Source: Mycolicibacterium sp. P9-64
GTDB taxonomy: Bacteria; Actinomycetota; Actinomycetes; Mycobacteriales; Mycobacteriaceae
Direction: 5' to 3'
DNA: 64,000 nt
Assembly: GCF_008329605.1 (NCBI RefSeq)
Contig: NZ_NPKO01000001.1
Coordinates: 558,001 to 622,000 of the forward strand
A model generated the notes under the pieces. It did not search any database and had not been told where the DNA came from. It saw only the letters and a list, made by a program, of their open reading frames with translations. Below are positions 50,352 through 59,826 of the stretch, in pieces (within the stretch, counting starts at the first letter, position 1; each line of letters opens with the position of its first letter). The position numbers and the translations under genes were made by a program.

Positions 50352-52106
50352 ATGACGACTGAGATCCAGAAGACCCCACCCGGCGACGCGGCGGCAGTAG
50401 AAACGGCCCGCCGCCGCACGCGAATGGACCACGACCACCCGTTCTACAAGTGGGTCGTGTTGTCCAACACCACGCTGGGCACACTGCTGGCCACCATCAA
50501 CGCGTCGATCGTGCTCATCTCGCTGCCCGCCATCTTCCGCGGCATCGGCCTCAACCCCCTGGCGCCCGGCAACGTGAGCTACCTGCTCTGGATGCTGATG
50601 GGCTACCTGGTGGTGACGGCCGTTTTGGTCGTCCCGTTTGGCCGCCTCGGCGACATGTTCGGCAGGGTGAAGATCTACAACGTCGGCTTCGTGGTGTTCA
50701 CCGTCGCCGCCGTTGCACTGTCCTTCGACCCGTTCCACCTCGGCGGCGGCGCCATGTGGCTGATCGCCTGGCGCGTGGTCCAGGGCGTCGGCGGCGCGAT
50801 GCTGATGGCGTCGTCGTCGGCGATCCTGACCGACGCGTTCCCCGCCAACCAGCGCGGCATGGCGCTCGGCGTCAACATGGTCGCCGCCGTCGCCGGGTCG
50901 TTCCTCGGCCTGCTGATCGGCGGCTTCCTCTCCGAGTGGCACTGGAAGGCCGTGTTCTGGGTCGGCGTGCCGATCGGCATCCTCGGCACCATCTGGAGCA
51001 TCCGGTCGCTGCGCGAACTCGGCGTCCGCACGTCGGGCAAGCTCGACTGGCCGGGCACGCTGACCTTCGGCCTGGGGTTGACGGTTCTGCTGGCGGGCAT
51101 CACATACGGCATCCAGCCCTACGGCGACTCCACCACCGGCTGGGGCAATCCGTTGGTGCTCGGGGCGATCGCCTTCGGCCTGCTGTTGCTGGTGGCGTTC
51201 TGCTTCATCGAATTGCACGTCGACTCGCCGATGGTCGACATCCGGCTGTTCCGCTCGGCATCGTTCGGCATGGGCAACCTGGCCGGGCTGATGTCCTCGA
51301 TGGGCCGCGGCGGTCTGCAGTTCATGCTGATCATCTGGCTGCAGGGCATCTGGCTTCCCTTGCACGGGTATAGCTTTGAGTCGACACCACTGTGGGCGGG
51401 CATCTATCTTCTGCCAATCACGGTCGGCTTCCTGGTGGCCGGGCCCATCGCGGGTTCATTGTCGGATCGCTTCGGTGCGCGGCCGTTCACCGTCGGCGGC
51501 ATGCTGCTGATGGCGGTGACATTCGCTGCGCTGCTGTTGATTCCGGTGAACTTCGACTACTGGGTGTTCGCCCTTCTGGTCTTCCTGAACGGCCTCGGCG
51601 GCGGCATCTTCACCGCACCGAACACCGCTGCGATCATGTCGAGCGTGCCCGCGTCCCAGCGCGGCGCGGCCTCTGGTGTGCGCGCGACGTTCTTCAACGC
51701 AGGCTCGTCGCTGTCCATCGGGGTGTTCTTCTCGCTGATGATCGTCGGGCTGGCCAACACGCTGCCGTCCGCGATGAGCACTGGGCTTCAGGCACAGGGT
51801 GTTTCGGCATCGGTCGCGCACGACGTCGCCAACCTGCCGCCCGTCGGCAGCCTGTTCGCGGCCTTCCTCGGCTACAACCCCATCGCCGAACTGCTCGGCC
51901 CATCGGGCGCACTGCAGGATCCCGGCGTCAACGTCGACGTGCTGACCGGCAAGACCTTCTTCCCGCAGCTGATCACCGAGCCGTTCCACTCCGGCTTGAC
52001 CGTGGTGTTCATCGCGGCTGCGGTGATGATGCTGCTGGGTGCCATTGCCTCGGTGTTCAACCCCGGCCGTTACGGCACCGCCGACGACGCGGACAACGCC
52101 GCGTAG
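50352..52106 (+). CDS. MFS drug transporter, DHA2 (14-TM) family
   Basis: This 584-residue pump has 14 predicted helices. It has the motif A-like GRLGDMFGRVKIY, motif C-like GVNMVAAVAGSFLGLLIGG, and a second half with GPIAGSLSDRFGARPFTVGG. Size and layout fit EmrB/QacA-type proton-coupled efflux. A long loop near the C terminus (about residues 470-530) is extracytoplasmic. The substrate is unknown. The gene is divergent from thiC. Confidence 0.9.
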   Translation: MTTEIQKTPPGDAAAVETARRRTRMDHDHPFYKWVVLSNTTLGTLLATINASIVLISLPAIFRGIGLNPLAPGNVSYLLWMLMGYLVVTAVLVVPFGRLGDMFGRVKIYNVGFVVFTVAAVALSFDPFHLGGGAMWLIAWRVVQGVGGAMLMASSSAILTDAFPANQRGMALGVNMVAAVAGSFLGLLIGGFLSEWHWKAVFWVGVPIGILGTIWSIRSLRELGVRTSGKLDWPGTLTFGLGLTVLLAGITYGIQPYGDSTTGWGNPLVLGAIAFGLLLLVAFCFIELHVDSPMVDIRLFRSASFGMGNLAGLMSSMGRGGLQFMLIIWLQGIWLPLHGYSFESTPLWAGIYLLPITVGFLVAGPIAGSLSDRFGARPFTVGGMLLMAVTFAALLLIPVNFDYWVFALLVFLNGLGGGIFTAPNTAAIMSSVPASQRGAASGVRATFFNAGSSLSIGVFFSLMIVGLANTLPSAMSTGLQAQGVSASVAHDVANLPPVGSLFAAFLGYNPIAELLGPSGALQDPGVNVDVLTGKTFFPQLITEPFHSGLTVVFIAAAVMMLLGAIASVFNPGRYGTADDADNAA

Positions 52107-52114
52107 TCGCCAGC

Positions 52115-52909
52115 TCAGGTCAGGTCGACGAACACCGGCGCGTGATCGCTCGGCGCCGGAGTGCCCTTCTTGCCGGGCTTGCGCTCGTCGCGCGCGATCT
52201 CACCGTGCGTGACGCGCGAGGCCAGCCCTGGTGAACCGAGGATGAAGTCGATGCGCATGCCCTGGCGCTTGGGGAAGCGCAACTGGGTGTAGTCCCAGTA
52301 GGTGAAGGTGCCAGGACCCGGCGTGTAGGGCCGGACCACGTCGGCGTACTGCTCCTCGATCGCCCGGAATGCGGCACGCTCGGGCTCGGTGACGTGCGTG
52401 CTGTCCTTGAAGAACTCGACGTCCCAGACGTCCTCGTCGGTGGGTGCGATGTTCCAGTCGCCGACCAGTGCGATCGGCGCGGCCGGATCGTCGGCCAGCC
52501 AGCCGGCAGCCGTCCCGCGAAGTGCCGCAAGCCATTCCAGCTTGTAGGCGTAGTGCGGATCCTCGACGGTGCGCCCGTTGGGCACGTACAGGCTCCACAC
52601 GCGCACCCCGCCACACGTCGCACCGAGCGCCCTGGCCTCTGCCGCGTCGGCCCAGTCCGGTTGCCCGTCGAAGCCGACCGCGACGTCGTCGATGCCGACC
52701 CGCGAGGCGATCGCCACACCGTTCCACTGGCTGTGCCCGCTATGCACGACCTCGTAGCCCAGCGCCGCGAACGGCATGGTGGGGAACTGCTCGTCGGTGC
52801 ACTTGGTCTCCTGCATCGCCAGCACGTCGACGTCGGCGCGTTCCAACCAGCTGGTGACCCGATCGATGCGAGAGCGGATCGAGTTGACGTTCCAGGTGGC
52901 CAGTCGCAC
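52115..52909 (-). CDS. xthA: Exodeoxyribonuclease III
   Basis: This 264-residue AP endonuclease/3'-5' exonuclease has MRLATWNVNSIRSRI (catalytic Asn), AMQETKCTDEQFP (metal Glu), VPNGRTVEDPHYAYKLEWL, GDWNIAPTDEDVWD and the C-terminal RIDFILGSPGL and SDHAPVFVDL with the catalytic Asp-His. It acts in base-excision repair in the cytoplasm. It lies 3 bp downstream of the GNAT gene, in the same order as Rv0427c-Rv0428c. Confidence 0.96.
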   Translation of the reverse strand: MRLATWNVNSIRSRIDRVTSWLERADVDVLAMQETKCTDEQFPTMPFAALGYEVVHSGHSQWNGVAIASRVGIDDVAVGFDGQPDWADAAEARALGATCGGVRVWSLYVPNGRTVEDPHYAYKLEWLAALRGTAAGWLADDPAAPIALVGDWNIAPTDEDVWDVEFFKDSTHVTEPERAAFRAIEEQYADVVRPYTPGPGTFTYWDYTQLRFPKRQGMRIDFILGSPGLASRVTHGEIARDERKPGKKGTPAPSDHAPVFVDLT

Positions 52910-52912
52910 GCG

Positions 52913-53809
52913 CTAGAGCGTACGGGCGTCGACGTAGCGGACGCGGTGCTGGGTGGTGAAGCCCATCGACTCGTACAGGTCGATCGCGGCGGCGTTGTCG
53001 GCCAGCACCTGCACGTAGCCGCGGGTGGCGCCGCGCCCGGCCGCCCACGCCAGCATCTCCTCGCACAGCGCGCGGGCGTGGCCCTTGCGGCGCTGTGCTT
53101 CGGCGACGTGCACCGCAGCAAGGCCCGCCCACCGGGTGCCGTCGGGCGACGTCGTCACCGCAGCCCGCGCGACGGCGGCATCGCCCCTGGTCCCGAACAT
53201 CACCTCGCCGTCGATGACCGCGGTCAGCACGCCGACGGGGACCCCGCGTTCGTTGATCCGCAGCCACCGCTCATCGGGCCGCGGCGCCATCGTCACCGAT
53301 GCTGCGGAGGCGGGCACGAGCGTCAACACCGTTGTCATGACCACGTTCTCACCGTCGACCGGCACCCCTGGTGGCACCCGGAACAACCGATCCGGCGCGA
53401 CCAGCAGCGGTGTCACCGCGCGGGTCGCGTACCAGTCGATGATCGCGGGCAGGGCGCTCAGGTCGCCACGGACCTCGAGCGGAACAGCCGAATTGGCCCG
53501 CCGCGTGCTGCCGTGGCCGTACCGCAGCAGCCAGCCGTCGATCCAGTGCTGCTCGACGCCCGGCCAGGCCCGGGCGGCCGCGTACTCGAGGTTGCGGATG
53601 TCGCCCGTACGCACCGGCGCAGCGCTCAGCGCCTTGACCGCAACCACGTCCTCGGCGGCGACGTCCACCACGTCTCCGCGTTTGGTGCGCACCCGAAGAA
53701 CGGGGCCGACCTCGAGAAGATGACCGACGACGTCGGTCAGCGGCGGCACCGAGCCTGCGGGCAGCCGATAACGCAGGCTGACCCTGGTGCCGACCTCGGG
53801 CACCTGCAC
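52913..53809 (-). CDS. GNAT acetyltransferase with N-terminal SH3-like domain (Rv0428c-type)
   Basis: This 298-residue protein has an N-terminal ~70-residue beta-rich part (GTRVSLRYRLPAG, VLRVRTKRGDVVDVAAEDVV). The C-terminal GNAT domain has the acetyl-CoA loop VAEAQRRKGHARALCEEML (R/Q-x-x-G-x-A) and ADNAAAIDLYESMGFTTQHR. The substrate is unknown. The GTG at 53809 shares one base with the def stop (TAGTG), so it is translationally coupled to def. A longer upstream frame overlaps def and was rejected. Confidence 0.88.
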   Translation of the reverse strand: MQVPEVGTRVSLRYRLPAGSVPPLTDVVGHLLEVGPVLRVRTKRGDVVDVAAEDVVAVKALSAAPVRTGDIRNLEYAAARAWPGVEQHWIDGWLLRYGHGSTRRANSAVPLEVRGDLSALPAIIDWYATRAVTPLLVAPDRLFRVPPGVPVDGENVVMTTVLTLVPASAASVTMAPRPDERWLRINERGVPVGVLTAVIDGEVMFGTRGDAAVARAAVTTSPDGTRWAGLAAVHVAEAQRRKGHARALCEEMLAWAAGRGATRGYVQVLADNAAAIDLYESMGFTTQHRVRYVDARTL

Positions 53810-54402
53810 TAGTGGCCGAAGGGGTCGGGATCCTCGCCGGGCATCCAGGTCAACCCGGGGACTCCCCAGCCATGTGACTTGACCGCGCGCTTGGCGGCCC
53901 GCGCATGCCTGCCGATCAGGCCGTCGACGTAGAGGAATCCGTCGAGGTGCCCTGTCTCGTGCTGCAACATGCGCGCGAACAGCCCGCTGCCTTCGAGCGT
54001 GATCGGCGTGCCATCGGCGTCGAGCCCCGTCACGCGCGCCCAATCGGCGCGCCCCCTCGGGAACGACTCGCCGGGCACGGACAGGCAACCCTCGTCGTCG
54101 TTGTCGGGATCGGGCATGGTCTCCGGAATCTCGGAGGTCTCCAACACCGGATTCACCACGACCCCGCGGCGGCGGCTGGAGCGGCCACGCTCGTCGGCGC
54201 AGTCATAGACGAAGACCCGCTGCGAAACACCGATCTGGTTGGCGGCCAAGCCGACACCGTACGCAGCGTCCATCGTGTCGTAGAGGTTCTTGATGAGGTC
54301 GGCCAGTTCCGCGGGTAGCGAACCATCCTCGCCGACGGGCACGGGACTGGTCACGGTGTGCAGGACGGGATCTCCCACGATGCGGATAGGTACGACGGCC
54401 AC
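53809..54402 (-). CDS. def: Peptide deformylase
   Basis: This 197-residue metalloenzyme removes formyl groups from nascent proteins. All three motifs are intact: [18 protein letters not shown] (metal Cys) and QHETGHLDG (HExxH). The mycobacterial insert [11 protein letters not shown] and the C-terminal tail [20 protein letters not shown] match M. tuberculosis Def, also 197 residues. The GTG at 54402 gives [10 protein letters not shown]. It begins the def-GNAT-xthA operon. Confidence 0.96.
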   Translation of the reverse strand: MAVVPIRIVGDPVLHTVTSPVPVGEDGSLPAELADLIKNLYDTMDAAYGVGLAANQIGVSQRVFVYDCADERGRSSRRRGVVVNPVLETSEIPETMPDPDNDDEGCLSVPGESFPRGRADWARVTGLDADGTPITLEGSGLFARMLQHETGHLDGFLYVDGLIGRHARAAKRAVKSHGWGVPGLTWMPGEDPDPFGH

Positions 54403-54525
54403 GATGGGCAATCTTAAGTCAGCCGACGCGCGGGCAACGATCACGGCTCAACTCGCCCCGCCGTGATTGAATGTGCCCGAACCACCAGTACGTGTTTGCA
54501 TGTCGGAGAGGGCCCAGGGAGCGAA

Positions 54526-54834
54526 ATGGACGGCGCCATGGCGCGGACTGAGCGATCCGGGGACGATTCCGAGCTCGCCGACGGGTTGACCCGCCGCGAA
54601 CACGACATCTTGGCCTTCGAACGGCAGTGGTGGAAGTACGCGGGTTCCAAAGAGGACGCCATCAAGGAACTGTTCTCGATGTCGGCAACCCGGTACTACC
54701 AGGTGCTCAACGCCCTTGTCGAGAAGCCCGAGGCCCTTGCCGCCGACCCGATGCTGGTCAAGCGGTTGCGACGGCTGCGAGCAAGCAGGCAGAAGGCGCG
54801 TGCCGCGCGCAGGCTGGGGTTCGAGGTCACCTGA
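54526..54834 (+). CDS. DUF3263 protein (Rv0430-type)
   Basis: This 102-residue actinobacterial protein is nearly identical in layout to Rv0430. It has GLTRREHDILAFERQWWKYA and KELFSMSATRYYQVLNALVE, a helix-turn-helix-like core, then a basic RLRRLRASRQKARAARR tail, so it may bind nucleic acid. The ATG at 54526 follows GGGAGCGAA. The function has not been established as far as I know. Confidence 0.9.
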   Translation: MDGAMARTERSGDDSELADGLTRREHDILAFERQWWKYAGSKEDAIKELFSMSATRYYQVLNALVEKPEALAADPMLVKRLRRLRASRQKARAARRLGFEVT

Positions 54835-54874
54835 CCTCCCCAGCCCACGATCGCATGTAGATACAGTGGCTTCG

Positions 54875-55339
54875 ATGAATCAGCGAGAATCCTCCGGGTT
54901 GCCACTGCGCGCCATGGTCATGGTGTTGCTCTTCCTCGGCGTGGTGTTCCTGCTGGTCGGGTTCCAGGCAATGGGGTCGGGCGACGACAGCGACGGTAGC
55001 TCGACGGTCACCACCGTCACGGCCACCCCGACCACCACCGCGTCGGCGTCCAAGTCACCCGCGCCGGTCAAGGCCGACGTGCGGGTTTTCAACATCTCCG
55101 AGGTGCCCGGCGCAGCCGAGACCGTCGCGACCCGACTTCGCGACGCACAGTGGAACGTCACCGAGACCGGCAACCTCGTGCTGGACGGCGTCACCGCGAC
55201 GACGGTGTACTTCGGCGACACCCCGGGTGAACACGAAGCCGCCGACGAAGTGGGCAAGATCCTGGAGGCTCCGGTCGAGCCGCGCAGACCCGACCTCGCC
55301 GAGCAACCGCCGGGCGTCATCGTGGCGGTCACCGGCTAG
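54875..55339 (+). CDS. LytR_C domain membrane protein, VirR-like (Rv0431-type)
   Basis: This 154-residue protein has one N-terminal helix [20 protein letters not shown], a Thr/Ser/Ala-rich linker, and an extracytoplasmic LytR C-terminal domain ([40 protein letters not shown]). Its counterpart in M. tuberculosis (VirR) affects envelope integrity and vesicle release. It lies 40 bp after the DUF3263 gene and 10 bp before sodC. Confidence 0.9.
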   Translation: MNQRESSGLPLRAMVMVLLFLGVVFLLVGFQAMGSGDDSDGSSTVTTVTATPTTTASASKSPAPVKADVRVFNISEVPGAAETVATRLRDAQWNVTETGNLVLDGVTATTVYFGDTPGEHEAADEVGKILEAPVEPRRPDLAEQPPGVIVAVTG

Positions 55340-55349
55340 GCTCTGGGGC

Positions 55350-56051
55350 ATGCCGATCTCCGCCCCGCTTCGTCTACTCGCCGCCGCGGCGCTCGTCGTT
55401 CCGGTCGCAGCCGCATGCAGTCCCAATGAGCCCGTTGCCACCCAGCCCGGCACCACGCCGCCGGTCTGGACCGGATCACCGCCGCCGTCGGCAGGCCACA
55501 GTGCAGAAGGCCAGGCCGAGGCGCCTGCCGCCGGCGAGAAGCTCACCGCCGACATCAAGTCGCCCGACGGCACCACCGTCGCGACGGCCGACTTCGCGTT
55601 CAGCGGCGACTACGCCACGATCACCGTGAAGACCACCGCGCCAGGGCAGCTGGCCCCGGGCTTCCACGGTCTGCACATCCATGCCGCAGGCAAGTGTGAG
55701 CCCAACTCGATCGCGCCGAGTGGCGGAGCCCCCGGCGACTTCAACTCCGCGGGCCCGCACTTCCAGGTGGCCGGCCACACCAGCCATCCCGCCAGCGGTG
55801 ACCTGACCTCGCTGCAGGTGCGTGCGGACGGCTCGGCAGTGCTCGAGACCACGACCGACGCGTTCACCGCGGCGGATCTGCTCGCCGGTGCCAAGACGGC
55901 GATCATCATCCACGAGAAGGCGGACAACTTCGCCAACATCCCGCCGGAGCGCTACCAGCAGACCAACGGCACCCCACCGCCGGACGAGACCACCATGGCC
56001 ACCGGCGACGCCGGTAAACGGGTCGCGTGCGGTGTCATCACTGCCGGGTAA
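55350..56051 (+). CDS. sodC: Cu,Zn superoxide dismutase lipoprotein SodC
   Basis: This 233-residue lipoprotein has signal [19 protein letters not shown] with an AAAC lipobox and a Pro/Ala-rich linker. The SodC domain has Cu ligands in [10 protein letters not shown], bridging/zinc histidines in [18 protein letters not shown], and the last Cu His in [10 protein letters not shown]. The disulfide pair is likely C of AAGKC and C of RVACG. It detoxifies superoxide at the envelope. Confidence 0.95.
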   Translation: MPISAPLRLLAAAALVVPVAAACSPNEPVATQPGTTPPVWTGSPPPSAGHSAEGQAEAPAAGEKLTADIKSPDGTTVATADFAFSGDYATITVKTTAPGQLAPGFHGLHIHAAGKCEPNSIAPSGGAPGDFNSAGPHFQVAGHTSHPASGDLTSLQVRADGSAVLETTTDAFTAADLLAGAKTAIIIHEKADNFANIPPERYQQTNGTPPPDETTMATGDAGKRVACGVITAG

Positions 56052-57183
56052 AGCGTCCGACCGCTCACGGCCCCAGCGCATCGACTTCGCCGGGTCCGCC
56101 AAACCGACCATAGGCGTCGAGTGGGAGTTCGCCCTCGTCGATCCCGAGACCCGCGAGCTGAGCAACGAAGCGGCGGCGGTGATCGCGGAGATCGGCGAAA
56201 GCCCGCACGTGCACAAGGAATTGCTGCGCAACACGGTCGAGGTCGTCACGGGTATCTGCGCCAATGCCGCAGAGGCGATGGACGATCTGCGCTCGACCCT
56301 CGGTCCCGCGCGCCGGATCGTGCGCGACCGCGGCATGGAGCTCTTCTGTGCGGGGACGCACCCGTTCGCGAAGTGGTCGCCCGAGCAGCTGACCGACGCG
56401 CCGCGCTACGCGGAGTTGATCAAGCGCACCCAATGGTGGGGCAGGCAGATGCTGATCTGGGGCGTACACGTACACGTCGGCGTCTCGTCGGCGCACAAGG
56501 TGATGCCGATCATCACGTCGCTGCTCAACCAGTACCCGCACCTGCTGGCGCTGTCGGCGTCCTCGCCGTACTGGGACGGCAGTGACACCGGCTATGCCAG
56601 CAACCGCGCGATGATGTTCCAGCAGCTGCCGACGGCTGGCCTGCCGTTCCACTTTCAGGAGTGGTCGCAGTTCGAGCAGTTCGTTCATGATCAGAAGAAG
56701 ACCGGCATCATCGATCACATGAACGAGATTCGCTGGGACATAAGGCCGTCCCCGCATCTCGGCACCATCGAGGTGCGCGTCTTCGACGGCATCTCCAACA
56801 TCGCCGAACTCGGCGCGCTGGTCGCACTGACGCACTGCCTGATCGTCGACTTGGACCGTCGCCTCGATGCCGGAGAGCACCTGCCCACCATGCCGCCGTG
56901 GCACGTGCAGGAGAACAAGTGGCGCGCAGCGCGATACGGCTTGGATGCGGTGATCATCCTCGACGAGGACAGTAACGAGCGGTTGGTCACCGAGGACCTC
57001 GACGACATCCTCAACAGGCTGGAGCCGGTCGCGAAGTCGTTGGGTTGTGCCGATGAGCTGGCGCAGGTGTCGTCGATCTACCTGACCGGTGCGTCGTATC
57101 AGCGTCAACGCCGCGTGGCCGAGGAGCACGACGGTGATCTGCGTCCCGTCGTCGACGCGCTGATCGCGGAGCTGGTTCTGTAG
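56032..57183 (+). CDS. Carboxylate-amine ligase, YbdK/GCS2 family (Rv0433-type)
   Basis: This 383-residue protein of the glutamate-cysteine ligase type 2 family has [74 protein letters not shown] and [17 protein letters not shown]. It catalyses ATP-dependent amide formation between a carboxylate and an amine; the mycobacterial substrate is uncertain. The GTG at 56032 lies 20 bp inside the end of sodC, consistent with translational coupling. No ATG is available before the conserved RIDFAGS region. Confidence 0.9.
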   Translation: MSSLPGKASDRSRPQRIDFAGSAKPTIGVEWEFALVDPETRELSNEAAAVIAEIGESPHVHKELLRNTVEVVTGICANAAEAMDDLRSTLGPARRIVRDRGMELFCAGTHPFAKWSPEQLTDAPRYAELIKRTQWWGRQMLIWGVHVHVGVSSAHKVMPIITSLLNQYPHLLALSASSPYWDGSDTGYASNRAMMFQQLPTAGLPFHFQEWSQFEQFVHDQKKTGIIDHMNEIRWDIRPSPHLGTIEVRVFDGISNIAELGALVALTHCLIVDLDRRLDAGEHLPTMPPWHVQENKWRAARYGLDAVIILDEDSNERLVTEDLDDILNRLEPVAKSLGCADELAQVSSIYLTGASYQRQRRVAEEHDGDLRPVVDALIAELVL

Positions 57184-57188
57184 GTCTC

Positions 57189-57836
57189 GTGGGTATCAGG
57201 CCGATGTTCCCGTTGGAGAGCGTCAAGCTGCCCGGCGAAGGCCTGCCACTGCGCATCTTCGAGCCACGCTATGGCGCTCTGGTCCGCGACTGCCTCAGCG
57301 GTGCAGGCGAATTCGGGGTGGTGTTGATCGCTGCGGGCCGCGAGGTCGGCGGTGGTGACGCGCGGCTCGACATCGGTTCGATGGCTCACATCGTGGAGTG
57401 CAAGGACCTCGGCAGCGGGCGGTACCTGCTCGACTGCGAGATGCGCGAACGAATCCGCGTGACGGCGTGGCTCGACGACGACCCATACCCGAAGGCGACC
57501 GTCGAGCCGTGGCCCGACGAATCGGGAGCGACCGTCACCGGTGCGGACATCGGAGCCGTCGAGGACAGCCTCATGGAGATCTTCGAGCGGATCGCGTCGG
57601 CGCAGGGCGCGCAACTGCCGTCGCGGCAGCAGCTGCTCGGCGAGCCTGAGCCCGGCGACGACGCTGGAAAACGGTTGTACGCGTTGGCGGCTCGGGTACC
57701 GATGGGTCAGGCAGACCGGTACTCGGTGCTCGCGGCTCCATCCGCGGCGGCACGGCTGGACGCGTTGCGCGACGCCGTCGAGACGGTGGCCGCCCTGGTC
57801 GAATTCCAGCTCGCCGACGGCGGTTCGACCGACTAG
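57189..57836 (+). CDS. Lon N-terminal (substrate-binding) domain protein
   Basis: This 215-residue protein is a stand-alone PUA-like Lon-N domain: MFPLESVKLPGEGLPLRIFE and YLLDCEMRERIRVTAWLDDD are typical. It has no ATPase or protease domain. The family role is unclear, perhaps substrate recruitment. The GTG at 57189 is 5 bp after the ligase gene. It corresponds to Rv0434c-type genes at this locus. The stop overlaps the convergent methyltransferase by 4 bp. Confidence 0.88.
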   Translation: MGIRPMFPLESVKLPGEGLPLRIFEPRYGALVRDCLSGAGEFGVVLIAAGREVGGGDARLDIGSMAHIVECKDLGSGRYLLDCEMRERIRVTAWLDDDPYPKATVEPWPDESGATVTGADIGAVEDSLMEIFERIASAQGAQLPSRQQLLGEPEPGDDAGKRLYALAARVPMGQADRYSVLAAPSAAARLDALRDAVETVAALVEFQLADGGSTD

Positions 57837-58726
57837 ACGCGGGGCAGTCGTCGACCCTCGACGAACGTCGTGCGCATCGCCGCATCCCCGCTGCCGCGGC
57901 CGTAGCGGTCCATCAAGTCACGCGCAGGGATCGAACTGACCTCCCAGCCGTGGGCCGACAGCCAGTCCGCGGCGTCGGTGCGATCCTCGACGTACCAGAG
58001 GTCGGCGACGTCGGGGGTGTCGTCGGGCTCTCCGGACTCCTGTTTCATCCGGCGGATCTGCTCACGCCGTTGTTCCAGATACTCCTGGTCGAAGAAGTCG
58101 GGGCCGAACGCCTCGACGGCGAAGCGACTGTGCGGTGCGCTGAGCTCGTCGACTCGCTCGAACAGCTCGTCCTGGGCAGTGTTGGGAAGGTAGGGCAGCA
58201 GGCCCTCTGCCGACCATGCCGTCGGGGCGTCCGCGTCGAAACCCGCTTCTCGCAACGCCTTCGGCCAATCCTGGCGTAGGTCGAAGGGTACGGCGACGTA
58301 GTTGGCGGCTGGCTGCGCGCCGTGCGCCCGTAGCGTCTCGTCCTTGAAGGCCAGCACCTGCGGCTGGTCGATCTCGAAGACGGTGCTACCCGATATCCAC
58401 GGCAGCCGCCACGCCCTGGCGTCCAACCCGGCAGCCAGGATGACGGCCTGCTCGATGCCATTGGCGCCCGCCGTGGTGAAGAATTCGTCGAACCACTTGG
58501 TGCGCGATGCGGCATAGGGCGCGACGTGCTTGATGCGCTCGGCCATGGCGCCGGTGGGCGGCCGCCAGCCCCTGGCGGTGGCGGCGTCGACGAACAACTG
58601 CGCGAACGGGTCGCGGAACAGCGGGCAGGACCCCGCCCCCTCGCTGGCCCTGGCGTACGCCACGCCGAGCGCGGTGGCGCCGACACTCTCGGTGATGTCC
58701 CAGGAGTCGTCGTCGGTTCTCGTCAT
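57833..58726 (-). CDS. Class I SAM-dependent methyltransferase, TIGR00027 family
   Basis: This 297-residue protein belongs to the large mycobacterial family of putative O-methyltransferases related to leucine carboxyl methyltransferases. It has SWDITESVGATALGVAYARA, the SAM motif VILAAGLDARAWRLPW, VFEIDQPQVLAFKDE and SAEGLLPYLPN. Substrates are unknown. The ATG at 58726 gives MTRTDDDSWDI; upstream frame is non-coding. It is divergent from the zincin gene across 54 bp. Confidence 0.9.
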   Translation of the reverse strand: MTRTDDDSWDITESVGATALGVAYARASEGAGSCPLFRDPFAQLFVDAATARGWRPPTGAMAERIKHVAPYAASRTKWFDEFFTTAGANGIEQAVILAAGLDARAWRLPWISGSTVFEIDQPQVLAFKDETLRAHGAQPAANYVAVPFDLRQDWPKALREAGFDADAPTAWSAEGLLPYLPNTAQDELFERVDELSAPHSRFAVEAFGPDFFDQEYLEQRREQIRRMKQESGEPDDTPDVADLWYVEDRTDAADWLSAHGWEVSSIPARDLMDRYGRGSGDAAMRTTFVEGRRLPRV

Positions 58727-58780
58727 GTCCCCGTGTTCCCGTTGTACGAGCCAACCAACCCGATCTCCGGTTCTGGCACC

Positions 58781-59152
58781 ATGGCGGAGGTGGACGCGCC
58801 TTTGATGCCGGAGTTCAACGACCCGTTCCAAGACGCGATCGACGACGCGCTGGACTCCCTGCCGGACGATCTACGTGCGGCGATCAGCAACGTGGAGATC
58901 GTCGTCGAGGACGAGCCTCCCGACGGGCAGCCGCTGCTCGGCCTGTACCAAGGCATACCGCTGTCACGAAGGACCAGCACGTACAGCGGAGTGCTTCCCG
59001 ACAGGATCAGCATCTTCGTCGGCCCGATTACCCGGCTCGCCGGGGGCGACGCCGAACGTCTGCGCCGCGAGATCAGGCACGTGGTGCTCCACGAGATCGC
59101 CCATCACTTCGGGATCAGCGACGAGCGGTTGATCGAGATCGATCGGTACTGA
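58781..59152 (+). CDS. Metallopeptidase family protein (minimal zincin)
   Basis: This 123-residue protein carries the zinc motif HEIAHHFG near the C terminus, with DERLIEID after it, as in the short zincin family of actinobacteria. FNDPFQDAIDDALDSLPDD and PLLGLYQGIPLSRR are typical N-terminal segments. It is small, with no signal peptide, so it is likely cytosolic. A second ATG at 58805 is possible. It ends 3 bp before the convergent mnhG. Confidence 0.87.
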   Translation: MAEVDAPLMPEFNDPFQDAIDDALDSLPDDLRAAISNVEIVVEDEPPDGQPLLGLYQGIPLSRRTSTYSGVLPDRISIFVGPITRLAGGDAERLRREIRHVVLHEIAHHFGISDERLIEIDRY

Positions 59153-59155
59153 ACG

Positions 59156-59500
59156 TCAGCTCTCGTCGTACTCGGCCATCTCGTCACGGGTCAGAAGATC
59201 GTCTCGGAAGCTCTGCTCCCGATAGGCGAGCTGGCCAACCCGGTTCGCCACCACGGGTGCCGTGATGACGGTGAACAGGCCGGCCAGGATCACCATGCCC
59301 ACGTCGGCGTTCCCGCGGAGCCGGATCGCCGCGCCCGCCAGCACCAGCAGCAGACCGAGCACCTGCGGCTTGGTCGCGGCGTGCATGCGCGACAAGGTGT
59401 CGGGGAACCGGACCACGCCGATCGCCGCCGTCAGCGCCAGCATCGAGCCGCCAAGCACCAGCACCGCCGCGAGAACGTCGAGCACACCACTGAATGTCAT
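59156..59500 (-). CDS. mnhG: Mrp antiporter subunit G
   Basis: This 114-residue membrane subunit has three helices (LDVLAAVLVLGGSMLALTAAI, VLGLLLVLAGAAIRL, MVILAGLFTVITAPVVA) and the family motif RFPDTLSRMHAATKPQ. It is the last gene of the Mrp operon, which encodes a multisubunit Na+(K+)/H+ antiporter. The ATG at 59500 overlaps the mnhF stop by 4 bp. Confidence 0.92.
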   Translation of the reverse strand: MTFSGVLDVLAAVLVLGGSMLALTAAIGVVRFPDTLSRMHAATKPQVLGLLLVLAGAAIRLRGNADVGMVILAGLFTVITAPVVANRVGQLAYREQSFRDDLLTRDEMAEYDES

Positions 59501-59826
59501 TGCCGTGTCCCGTCGTCGCGGTCGGTGTCCCGCACGCGGCTCGAGTTGTTGTCCCGCACGCGGCTCGAGTTGTTGTCCCGCACGCGGAAACGGGCCACGC
59601 TGACCGAGCCGACGAAGCTGATGAGCGCCAACGCGGTCAGGCTGTAGGTCACGGTGGTGTCCAGGCTGTACGCGGCCCACGTGCCGATGGCGCACATCGT
59701 CACCGCGACGAAGGTATCCAGCGCAACCAACCGGTCGAGCGTGCCGGGCCCCGCGAGCAGCCGGAACATCGTGATCGCGGCCGCGGCAGTCAGCATGACG
59801 GCCGCGATGACCCAAACGACATTCAT
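59497..59826 (-). CDS. mnhF: Mrp antiporter subunit F
   Basis: This 109-residue subunit has three helices (VVWVIAAVMLTAAAAITMFRL, FVAVTMCAIGTWAAY, SLTALALISFVGSVSVARF) and the core LLAGPGTLDRLVALDTF. After the last helix a hydrophilic tail contains RVRDNNSS twice plus RVRD, made by a 24-bp tandem duplication. Related MrpF proteins usually end soon after the RF/RR. The start at 59826 (MNVVWV) overlaps mnhE by 4 bp. Confidence 0.9.
   Translation of the reverse strand: MNVVWVIAAVMLTAAAAITMFRLLAGPGTLDRLVALDTFVAVTMCAIGTWAAYSLDTTVTYSLTALALISFVGSVSVARFRVRDNNSSRVRDNNSSRVRDTDRDDGTRQ
59531..59587. repeat. 24-bp tandem repeat in the 3' end of mnhF
   Basis: A 24-bp unit occurs at 59531-59554 and 59555-59578, with 9 bp of a third copy at 59579-59587. 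It is in frame and encodes RVRDNNSS on the minus strand. The copies are identical by eye. Confidence 0.95.
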
